Made by a program: the position numbers and the translations under genes
In this document: positions 1 through 5,401 of the stretch, piece by piece
Position numbering within the stretch: position 1 is the stretch's first letter
Layout of the letters: every line of letters begins with the position of its first letter
The notes under the pieces: model-generated
Databases searched by the model: none
Seen by the model: the letters and a program-made list of their open reading frames with translations, nothing else
Told to the model about the DNA's origin: nothing
Source: Pseudomonadota bacterium
Lineage (GTDB): Bacteria > Pseudomonadota > Gammaproteobacteria > Burkholderiales > Burkholderiaceae_B
Length of the DNA: 5,401 nt
Direction of reading: 5' to 3'
NCBI GenBank assembly: GCA_023432075.1
Contig: JAEYVD010000539.1
Span: forward strand, 1 to 5,401

Positions 1-2209
1 GATAACCACCGTACTTGGACCGGAAGCCAAAGCGTTCCGGCATCAGCTTCAAGCCATTGAAGAGCACGCCGTCCACCGGGGCGCCCGCCTGGATCAGGCG
101 CTTGGCCGTCTCGCGGATCTCGCCCACCGTGTTCATGCCGGACCGCACTACCACCATCACCGCCGCGGCATGCGTGCCGACAACGGCCGCATCGGGCGAG
201 GACAGCACGGGCGCCGTGTCCAGGATCACCATGTCGTACTGCGTGGCCAGTTCCCGCAGGGTTTCGCCGAAGACGGGCGACGCCAGCAGTTCGGACGGGT
301 CGAAGGTGACTGCGCCCGTGGCGATGAAGTCCACGCCCTCGGACACGCTGTGCTTTCTGACGCGGCTGAGCGGGATCGTGCCGGTCAGCACTTCGAATAA
401 GCCATCTTCCTTGGGCACGCCGAAGTAGCGGTTGAGCTGGCCCTTGCGGAAGTCGGCATCGATCAGCAGCACACGCTTGCCCACGCCGCCCTGGATGAAG
501 GCAAAGTTTGCAGACAGGAAGGATTTACCCACGCCCGCCACCGGCCCCGTAAACATGACCATGTTGTTGGCCGACTGGCGCAGCGAGGCCTGCAGCACGT
601 TGCGGAAGGACCGCAGGCTTTCGATGGGTGGCGAGTTGCCCTGGCTCTGGGCCAGCAGCGCGGGAACGGTGGCATTCTTGCGCCGGCTGCGGCGCCACAG
701 CTTGTCCTGCACGTCGCTATACGGAATGGCCGCCAGCACCGGCAGGCCGGTATGGCGCTCGACGTCCTCCGGCTCGGAAAGGCCGCCAAACAGGGCGTTG
801 CGCACGAACGCGCACAGGATGGCGAAGATCAGGCCGGCCGCGGTGGCCACGCCGATGATGATCGCGGCCTTCGGACGCACCGGCTTGTCAGGCTGCACGG
901 CCGCATCCAGGATGCGCACGTTGCCCACCTTGCCGGCGCGGATCAGCTTGAGCTGTTGCGTGTTGTTGAGCAGCGCCGTGTACAGCTCGGTGTTGACGCG
1001 CACGTCGCGTACCAGACGCACCACGTCCTGCTCCAGATCCGGCAGTTGCCTGATGTTGTTGCCCAGGCGGTTGACGTCGCCCGTCAGGGACGCGATCTGA
1101 CGATCGATGCCCACGATGCTCGGGTGCGTCGGCGCAAAGCGCGTGATGAGTTCCTGACGCTTCTGGCGCAGTTCCATCACACGGGTCTGCGCATCGACCG
1201 ACTGCGCGAGGATCAGCTTGGCCTCTTCGCTCAGGTCGATCGTGCCGCGCTTGTTGCGCAACTGGTTGTACTTCGTTTCCGCGGCGTCCAGCTCGGCCTT
1301 CAGTTGCGGCAGCTGCTGCTCCAGGAACACCAGCGACTTCTCGGCCTGGGCCGACTTGCGGTTCACGTTCTGCTGCACGTATTCCTGGCCGATCTGATTG
1401 AGCACCGCGGTGGTCAGCGCCGGATCGTTGCCCTCCAGCGTGACGCCGATCACGCCCGACGTGCGGCCGCGCTCGAAGATGCCCAGGTGCGACTGCACGT
1501 TCTCGATGGCCGCCAGGCGCGAGCTGCGCGACACCGTGAACTCGGTGCCCGGACGGCCCGACAACGCATCGACATGCACGTCCATGGCGCCGCCGCCCGG
1601 CAGCAGGAAGCGCTCGGGCTTGCCCACCGTGCCGGTGAAGGTCGCGCCGGTCAGCTTGTCGCTGAGCGTGTAGCGGCCTTCGCCCAGCGTGGTCAGGCGA
1701 AACGGCTTGCCCAGCCATTCGTTGGGCACGTCCAGTTGCGAGATCGCGATGGTCTCGCCGCCCCACGCATAGCCGCCGCGCGGCAGGCTGGACGGATACG
1801 GCAGGCTTTCATAGCGCTGCGCGAGCCATTCGCCCACCACGGGGAAGTAGCGCGGCTTGGCGTGGATGTAGAGCAGGAACTTGTCGACCGCGGGACCGAC
1901 CACCATGCGCGAACGCAGCACTTCCATTTCGCCGGACGTTTCCGCCTTGGTGTCGAACATCGACGACACATCGCCCAGCAGGCTGCGCGCCTGCCCGTTC
2001 GGAAGCTCCTCCTCGACCTGCACGATGATGTCAGCCGAATAGACCGACGGCGTCACCATCACGTAGGCCAGCGCGCCAAGAAACGCAAACAGGGTGATCG
2101 CAGCGATCATCCAGCGGTTGGAAAAAATGGCGTCCACGTGGGACGACAAGGGGGTTTCCTGCTGACGGGCCGGCACTGACGGCTCGAACGATTCGATGGG
2201 CAACGACAT
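1..2209 (-). CDS. wzc: Wzc-type polysaccharide co-polymerase / tyrosine autokinase (BY-kinase), C-terminal tail cut by window edge
   Basis: Inner-membrane protein that sets chain length and drives export of a Wzy-dependent capsule or exopolysaccharide, cycling between phosphorylated and dephosphorylated states and docking to Wza. Reading from the ATG at 2209 gives 736 uninterrupted residues before the left edge. Seen in order: a Wzz-type N-terminal domain with TM1 at about 33-52; a long periplasmic part with likely coiled coil at about 285-400; a GNVR motif at 429-432; a proline-rich stretch at 440-446; TM2 at about 448-469; a basic cluster at 503-511; the BY-kinase oligomerisation motif E-x2-R-x2-R (E530, R533, R536); Walker A PVAGVGKS at 556-563 (K562); Walker A' LLIDADFR at 581-588 (D584, D586); and Walker B VILDTAP at 661-667 (D664). 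The last visible residues, KYGGY (732-736), begin the tyrosine cluster that is autophosphorylated in this family. E. coli Wzc is about 720 residues, so probably only a few are missing. The start is supported by a GGAG Shine-Dalgarno six bases upstream. It lies 65 bases downstream of wza, so the two are probably co-transcribed. Family assignment is firm; polymer identity is unknown. Confidence 0.95.
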   Translation of the reverse strand, partial: MSLPIESFEPSVPARQQETPLSSHVDAIFSNRWMIAAITLFAFLGALAYVMVTPSVYSADIIVQVEEELPNGQARSLLGDVSSMFDTKAETSGEMEVLRSRMVVGPAVDKFLLYIHAKPRYFPVVGEWLAQRYESLPYPSSLPRGGYAWGGETIAISQLDVPNEWLGKPFRLTTLGEGRYTLSDKLTGATFTGTVGKPERFLLPGGGAMDVHVDALSGRPGTEFTVSRSSRLAAIENVQSHLGIFERGRTSGVIGVTLEGNDPALTTAVLNQIGQEYVQQNVNRKSAQAEKSLVFLEQQLPQLKAELDAAETKYNQLRNKRGTIDLSEEAKLILAQSVDAQTRVMELRQKRQELITRFAPTHPSIVGIDRQIASLTGDVNRLGNNIRQLPDLEQDVVRLVRDVRVNTELYTALLNNTQQLKLIRAGKVGNVRILDAAVQPDKPVRPKAAIIIGVATAAGLIFAILCAFVRNALFGGLSEPEDVERHTGLPVLAAIPYSDVQDKLWRRSRRKNATVPALLAQSQGNSPPIESLRSFRNVLQASLRQSANNMVMFTGPVAGVGKSFLSANFAFIQGGVGKRVLLIDADFRKGQLNRYFGVPKEDGLFEVLTGTIPLSRVRKHSVSEGVDFIATGAVTFDPSELLASPVFGETLRELATQYDMVILDTAPVLSSPDAAVVGTHAAAVMVVVRSGMNTVGEIRETAKRLIQAGAPVDGVLFNGLKLMPERFGFRSKYGGY

Positions 2210-2213
2210 GCAG

Positions 2214-2226
2214 CTCTCCAGGAGAG
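2214..2226 (-). promoter_or_regulatory. Shine-Dalgarno of wzc inside a small perfect palindrome
   Basis: On the minus strand CTCTCC-T-GGAGAG precedes the wzc ATG by four bases. The GGAG core (2219-2216) sits six bases from the start codon, good ribosome-binding spacing, and it decides the start at 2209. The two halves are exact inverted repeats. A one-base loop cannot form, but a four-pair CTCT/AGAG stem with the loop CCTGG could, weakly masking the site. The palindrome directly abuts the larger hairpin at 2226-2250. The ribosome-binding role is well supported; any regulatory folding is inference. Confidence 0.7.
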
Positions 2227-2250
2227 GGCGCCGCCGCGGTTGCGGCGCCC
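2226..2250 (-). promoter_or_regulatory. GC-rich intercistronic hairpin between wza and wzc
   Basis: A perfect nine-pair inverted repeat, GGGCGCCGC / GCGGCGCCC (2226-2234 with 2242-2250) with a seven-base loop, lies in the 65-base gap between the wza stop and the wzc start. In the transcript it falls just ahead of the wzc ribosome-binding site. No run of U follows the stem on the minus strand, so it is not a good intrinsic terminator. Plausible roles are partial attenuation, an mRNA processing or 3'-end stabilising element that raises wza over wzc output, or control of wzc translation. The structure is seen directly; its function is inferred. Confidence 0.6.
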
Positions 2251-2274
2251 CCAAAGGCGGGGTTTTCAGGCGGA

Positions 2275-3411
2275 CTAATTGATGGACTTGACGGTCTGTA
2301 CGGTTTGCGCGCTCGGGAACAGGTTGCTGATGAAGCGGTTCCACCGCACCAGGCTGGCCGTATCCACGAACACGACGTCTTTGGGTTGCAGTTCAAACTT
2401 CGCGCCGACCGCAAGGGCCTGCGGCGACGCGGCGTTCAAGTGATAGACCAAAGGCTTTGCCTCCTCCGTGGCGCGCACGACGAAAATCTGTGAGGGATCG
2501 GCCGTGAGCTGGTTCGGCCCGCCCGCCAGTCCCAGTGCTTCGGTCAGCGACATGCGTCCATCGCGCATGACCGAAGCGCCCGGCAGGAACACTTCACCCA
2601 TCACGAATACCTTGCTGTCGTCGCGCGGCGTGACTCTCACGATGTCCCCTGCCTTGAGCATGACCTGGTTCAGGTCCTGGCCGCGCTCGATCAGCGCGGG
2701 AAGGTTCACGCGAGTACGACGGCCATCGCGGATCACGTAGACCGCACTGCGGTCGCCGGTAGGCAGAATGCCTCCGGCCCTGTTGAGCGCTTCCAACAGG
2801 GTCATGGGAACATCGTTGATCGCAACCGTACCCGGCGTCGTTACCTCGCCATCGACGAAGATGCGCTTGCTGCGAAATCCCAGAACGCGTACGGTGATCT
2901 GCGGGTCCTGTATGTACTTGCCCGAACTATTGACTATGAGATTGCGCGCCTGAAGTTCAGTCAACCCCGCCACTTTCAGCAGTCCCGTATACGGAAACTG
3001 GATATATCCAGTGGATGAGACCGTATAGCCCGGAATGCCCGAGGCGGTATCCCCGATGGCTAATTCCGTTGCCCCAGATCCGATGGCGTAGGTTTGCGTC
3101 GGAAGCACGAGTTCGGGGTGATCCCACACGACGATCGAGAGGATGTCCCCGGGCCCGATGAGGTAGGGACCGGGCTTGCCGACCAGGTGGCCAATGCCTT
3201 CGTTGTCCAGCAGCGCGTCACGCGCGCGCTGCTCATCGAGCACCAGCGACGGCGTGATTTCCTTGATGACAGCCTTGGAGTTCGGGTCCAGCGGATCCGC
3301 GAGTTGATTGGCGCTGAACGTCATGCCGGGAGACAAGGCGCAAGCGCTCAGCGAGGACACGAGCGCGATAGCGGCTATGGCTCGGCTCAACGTTCCGAAA
3401 AGTGTAGTCAT
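2275..3411 (-). CDS. wza: Wza-type outer-membrane polysaccharide export lipoprotein
   Basis: Forms the octameric outer-membrane channel through which capsule or exopolysaccharide leaves the cell, contacting Wzc across the periplasm. The 378-residue product ends at the TAG in 2275-2277; E. coli Wza is 379. Seen in order: a lipoprotein signal peptide with hydrophobic core at about 11-20 and lipobox LSAC, lipidated Cys24, with Ala at +2 as expected for outer-membrane sorting; a Poly_export domain at about 82-175 opening with the family signature YLIGPGDILSIVVWDHPEL (83-101); a first SLBB domain from about 183 (VDGEVTTPGTV, then LLEALNRAGG); a second from about 268 (VMGEVFLPGAS, then LTEALGLAGG); and a C-terminal segment at about 351-378 (LVRWNRFISNLFP) like the amphipathic helix that lines the Wza pore. 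The frame stays open upstream to 3504, but the ATG at 3411 places the signal peptide correctly. Its Shine-Dalgarno is weak (GTGGA six bases upstream). It leads a minus-strand operon with wzc next. GC content looks a few percent lower than in wzc. Confidence 0.95.
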   Translation of the reverse strand: MTTLFGTLSRAIAAIALVSSLSACALSPGMTFSANQLADPLDPNSKAVIKEITPSLVLDEQRARDALLDNEGIGHLVGKPGPYLIGPGDILSIVVWDHPELVLPTQTYAIGSGATELAIGDTASGIPGYTVSSTGYIQFPYTGLLKVAGLTELQARNLIVNSSGKYIQDPQITVRVLGFRSKRIFVDGEVTTPGTVAINDVPMTLLEALNRAGGILPTGDRSAVYVIRDGRRTRVNLPALIERGQDLNQVMLKAGDIVRVTPRDDSKVFVMGEVFLPGASVMRDGRMSLTEALGLAGGPNQLTADPSQIFVVRATEEAKPLVYHLNAASPQALAVGAKFELQPKDVVFVDTASLVRWNRFISNLFPSAQTVQTVKSIN

Positions 3412-3594
3412 GGCGAATCCACTGTGAATGACTTCGTTGCTTGGAAAGGAGCCCGATGCGTAACGGGTTGCGACATTCCACACGCTTTTCCTAGTCCCGC
3501 ACATTCGACGGATGCCCTAAGCCTTCTCCTACATCGTTTGGAGGTTTCGGGTGCGTTGCGCTCTCAATAAGATTTTGTCGGTAGCCACATGCTT

Positions 3595-3624
3595 TGCGGC
3601 ACTGCACAGTCGTTGCTTGCCGCA
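3595..3624 (+). other. Inverted repeat in the wcaJ leader
   Basis: TGCGGCA (3595-3601) and TGCCGCA (3618-3624) can pair as a seven-base stem around a 16-base loop, ending 18 bases before the wcaJ Shine-Dalgarno. No U run follows, so it is not a terminator. It could affect leader folding or be a protein-binding inverted repeat, but a stem this short in GC-rich DNA may be chance. Confidence 0.3.
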
Positions 3625-3642
3625 GGGTGCTTCCCCCCGAAC

Positions 3643-3647
3643 AGGAG
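3643..3647 (+). promoter_or_regulatory. Shine-Dalgarno of wcaJ
   Basis: AGGAG six bases upstream of the ATG at 3654. This fixes the wcaJ start against the upstream in-frame TTG at 3594, which has no comparable site and would add about 20 residues unlike the family N-terminus. Confidence 0.75.
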
Positions 3648-3653
3648 TGCGCG

Positions 3654-5062
3654 ATGGACCCGTCCCAAACGGACACGTCGGCAAGGTTCAGCGGAGCAAG
3701 CTATCTGTATCGCTTGCTCGACGCCGCGATCGTCATCACCTGCGGCCTGACTGCCACCGGTTTGAAATTCTCGGAAGAGGCCTTGACGGATCCTCCGCAG
3801 ATTCATCTGTTCCTGATCTACCTTTGCGGCCTGGGCGCGATTGCGATCTTCCCGGCCTTCCGCTTGTATGTGTCCTGGCGGGGACGCCTCTTGACCGATC
3901 TGGTGGTGCGCAGCCTGGCTGCGTGGGCCACCGTGTTCGCGTTGGGCATCTTCGTCAGTTTTCTCATGCACCAGACCGGCGCGATATCCCGCTTATGGGC
4001 TGCAACCTGGTTTGGCATGACGGCGCTGGCGCTGGCCGGCGTGCGCATCGCCGTCTATGCGGCGCTGGGCGCGGCACGCGATCGGGGCATGGACAAGAAG
4101 CGCGTGCTGCTGGTGGGCTTTGGCGCGCTGGGCCACGACATGTGGCGCCGCGTGGAAAAGTACCGCGAGGCCGGCTACCAGATATCCGGGATCTACGCCG
4201 AACCGCATGAGATCCTGCCCCGCAGGTCCGCCGTCTGCATGACCTGGACAACCTGACCACCTTCGTGCGCGAAAACAACGTGCGCGAAATCTGGATCGTG
4301 CTGCCGATGGAAGCCGGCCAGGAGCTGCGCGAGGTGCTCTATCACCTGCGCAACGACCTGGTGGACATCCGCTGGATTCCCGATGTCATGTCCATTCAGC
4401 TGCTTGGCCATCGCATCGGCGAATTCCTGGGGCTGCCCGCGATCCAGTTGAACAGCCTGCCGGCCGCCGGCGTGCGCGGCTGGGCCAAGGAGGCCTTCGA
4501 CCGCAGCTTTGCGCTATGCGCGCTGATCGGCCTGGCGCCCGTGATGCTGACCGTGGCCATGCTGATCAAGCTGACCTCGCGCGGCCCGGTCTTTTTCACG
4601 CAGCCGCGTCTGGGCGTGGACGGCAAGGTGTTCCACGTCTACAAGTTCCGCACCATGACCGTGCACCAGGAACAGGGCGTGGTCACGCAAGCCACTCGCA
4701 ACGACAGCCGCGTCACCCGCATCGGCGGCTTCCTGCGCCGCACCAGCCTGGATGAGCTGCCGCAGTTTCTGAATGTGCTGATGGGCGACATGTCGGTGGT
4801 GGGCCCGCGCCCGCACGCGCTGGAGCACAACGAAATGTACAAGGACCTGGTGCAGCGCTACATGATGCGCCATCGCGTCAAGCCGGGCATCACCGGGTGG
4901 GCGCAGGTCAACGGCTTTCGGGGCCAGACCGACACCCTGCGCAAGATGAGCGACCGGGTCGAACACGACATCTACTACATCCAGCATTGGACGTTCCGGA
5001 TGGATCTGCTGATCATCGCGCGCACGGCGGTATCGGGTTGGACGGGCCGCAATGTCTACTGA
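3654..5062 (+). pseudogene. wcaJ: WcaJ-type undecaprenyl-phosphate glucose (sugar) phosphotransferase, frameshifted
   Basis: Polyisoprenyl-phosphate hexose-1-phosphate transferase: loads the first sugar-1-phosphate, typically glucose-1-phosphate from UDP-glucose, onto undecaprenyl phosphate at the inner membrane to start the repeat unit. From the ATG at 3654 the frame holds the N-terminal half: membrane segments at about 20-38, 51-70, 86-105 and 112-132, then a Rossmann-like stretch with GFGALG (155-160). It leaves the family pattern after Pro189 and stops at 4254-4256 (200 residues). The conserved sequence resumes one frame back (HDLDNLTTFVRENNV) and continues to the TGA at 5060-5062. Restoring one C in the run at 4218-4221 gives a continuous 469-residue protein; E. 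coli WcaJ is 464. The C-terminal half has the re-entrant hydrophobic segment (about 281-312, Pro296), YKFRTM, the catalytic Asp-Glu pair in SLDELPQF (D367, E368), GDMSVVGPRPH and VKPGITGWAQVNG. The break could be a sequencing error, a true mutation or a reversible switch. The family is certain; sugar specificity (glucose versus galactose) is not visible. Confidence 0.9.
4217..4222 (+). other. Probable one-base deletion in a C run (wcaJ frameshift site)
   Basis: The reading frame must move back by one (a missing base) somewhere between about 4209, where a TGA at 4208-4210 closes the downstream frame, and about 4235, where the conserved sequence resumes. The only homopolymer there is CCCC at 4218-4221. 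With five Cs the reading becomes EILPPQVRRLHDLDNL, a smooth join. The context CTG-CCC-CGC is not a good -1 slippery heptamer, because the Pro codon would re-pair on GCC, so programmed frameshifting is unlikely. Confidence 0.75.
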
Positions 5063-5100
5063 ACCGTTGGGATGGCCCGTGCGCGAGGCGCCGGCGCCGC

Positions 5101-5107
5101 GAGGTGG
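5101..5107 (+). promoter_or_regulatory. Likely Shine-Dalgarno of gmm
   Basis: GAGGTGG lies just before the ATG at 5109, with the GAGG core (5101-5104) four bases away. It is slightly close but acceptable, and it supports 5109 over the upstream in-frame ATG at 5052. Confidence 0.5.
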
Positions 5108-5108
5108 A

Positions 5109-5401
5109 ATGCTGGCCCGCGCGGACTTCCGCCAAGCGGTGGAGATGCTGCCGCTGGTGTCGATCGACCTGCTGCTGCGCGACGGCGCCGGCAACTACCT
5201 GACCGGGCTGCGCGCCAATCCGCCTGCGCAGGGCGCGTGGTTCGTGCCCGGCGGCCGGATACGCAAGAACGAATCCCTGCAGCGCGCGCTGCGCCGCATC
5301 GTCCAGGACGAGCTGGGCCTCTCGCTGCCCGATCTCGCCTGGACGCCGCGCGGCGTATACGAGCATTTCTATGGCACCAATTTCGCGGGTGAGGCGGGGC
5401 G
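5109..5401 (+). CDS. gmm: GDP-mannose mannosyl hydrolase (Nudix family), 3' end cut by window edge
   Basis: Cytoplasmic enzyme that hydrolyses GDP-mannose (and GDP-glucose in E. coli) to GDP and sugar by substitution at the sugar C1, found in colanic-acid-type clusters as Gmm/WcaH. 97 complete codons are visible of about 155-160 expected. Family markers: ARADFRQAV at the N-terminus, LPLVSIDLLL (14-23), NPPAQGAWFVPGGR (37-50), and the degenerate Nudix box from G49 (E55, R63, E68, G70) in which the usual RE pair is R63-I64, as in E. coli Gmm where it is Arg-Leu. From recollection of the E. coli enzyme, D20, R35 and E68 match its D22, R37 and E70; the catalytic His124 equivalent lies beyond the edge. 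Start choice: ATG 5109 aligns with the family N-terminus and has GAGG upstream. An in-frame ATG at 5052 would overlap the end of wcaJ by 11 bases and add 19 unconserved, proline-rich residues. It lies 46 bases after wcaJ on the same strand, so an operon is likely. Confidence 0.92.
   Translation, partial: MLARADFRQAVEMLPLVSIDLLLRDGAGNYLTGLRANPPAQGAWFVPGGRIRKNESLQRALRRIVQDELGLSLPDLAWTPRGVYEHFYGTNFAGEAG

Larger units (their letters stand above)
3412..3653. promoter_or_regulatory. Divergent intergenic region between wza and wcaJ
   Basis: 242 bases without a supported gene, lying between divergent transcription units, so it should carry promoters for both. I find no convincing sigma-70 promoter: the best plus-strand -10 guess, TAAGAT at 3568-3573, lacks a good -35. 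Features visible: a hairpin in the wcaJ leader (3595-3624); a sequence resembling the RcsAB box at 3518-3531; GTCGGTAGCCAC at 3577-3588, partly resembling the ops element recognised by RfaH; and a GGAGG at 3540-3544 six bases before a GTG at 3551. Each of these is weak. GC content is lower than in the flanking genes, as is usual for promoter DNA. The regulatory assignment rests on gene orientation, not on an identified site. Confidence 0.6.

Noticed and set aside
888..1766. Minus-strand open frame of 292 codons inside wzc in another frame
   Set aside because: Gly/Arg/Ala-rich out-of-frame reading of wzc; all family motifs lie in the other frame.
752..2179. Long plus-strand open frame (475 codons) opposite wzc
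   Set aside because: It lies antisense to a verified Wzc frame, has biased low-complexity composition rich in Arg, His, Gln and Ala, and shows no recognisable domain: a GC-rich shadow.
2247..2266. Plus-strand terminator-like CCCC...GGGG followed by TTTT
   Set aside because: Only four pairs and no plus-strand gene ends here; it also overlaps the stronger hairpin.
2275..3504. Longer wza starting at 3504
   Set aside because: It would put 31 polar, non-conserved residues before a clear lipoprotein signal peptide, abolishing proper lipobox placement.
3551..4210. 219-codon plus-strand frame as a protein gene overlapping wcaJ
   Set aside because: Over wcaJ it is an arginine-rich shadow without domains. 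Only its first codons, with the good Shine-Dalgarno, deserve a look as a leader.
4208..4256. Programmed -1 frameshift producing full-length WcaJ
   Set aside because: No X-XXY-YYZ slippery heptamer at the join; the Pro tRNA would have to re-pair on GCC. WcaJ-type enzymes are not known to use recoding.
4514..5194. 226-codon minus-strand frame opposite wcaJ and gmm
   Set aside because: Antisense shadow spanning two recognised genes, rich in His, Ala and Arg, with no known domain.
1..5401. CRISPR array, IS element, tRNA or rRNA, attachment site
   Set aside because: No spaced direct repeats, transposase-like frame, terminal inverted repeats, or tRNA/rRNA-like segments were seen on either strand.

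Overview
The window is part of a capsule or exopolysaccharide locus of the Wzx/Wzy-dependent (group 1 / colanic-acid-like) type. The DNA is GC-rich (roughly 60-65% by eye) and the codons strongly favour G or C at the third position. The proteins are proteobacterial in type. My best guess is a betaproteobacterium (Burkholderiales, perhaps Alcaligenaceae such as Achromobacter or Bordetella), but nothing here fixes the genus.

Layout. Minus strand, read right to left: a Wza-type outer-membrane export lipoprotein (3411 down to 2275), a 65-base gap holding a strong GC-rich hairpin and a Shine-Dalgarno site, then a Wzc-type polysaccharide co-polymerase and tyrosine autokinase (2209 down to the left edge). 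Wzc is complete except for the end of its C-terminal tyrosine-rich tail. No wzb-type phosphatase gene lies between wza and wzc. A 242-base divergent intergenic region (3412-3653) should hold the promoters and leaders for both directions. Plus strand: a WcaJ-type undecaprenyl-phosphate sugar-1-phosphate transferase (3654-5062), broken by an apparent one-base deletion in a C run near 4218-4221. It is followed by a GDP-mannose mannosyl hydrolase (Gmm/WcaH, Nudix) that runs off the right edge.

How they work together. WcaJ-type enzymes load the first sugar phosphate onto undecaprenyl phosphate at the inner membrane. After repeat-unit assembly, Wzx flipping and Wzy polymerisation (genes not in the window), Wzc controls chain length and coordinates export through its phosphorylation cycle, and Wza forms the outer-membrane channel. 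Gmm hydrolyses GDP-mannose (and in the E. coli enzyme GDP-glucose) and may tune the nucleotide-sugar supply.

The locus type is well known and I see no evidence of an undescribed system. The point most worth checking is the wcaJ frameshift: if real, it would probably abolish or alter initiation of this polysaccharide; if not, it is a homopolymer sequencing error.
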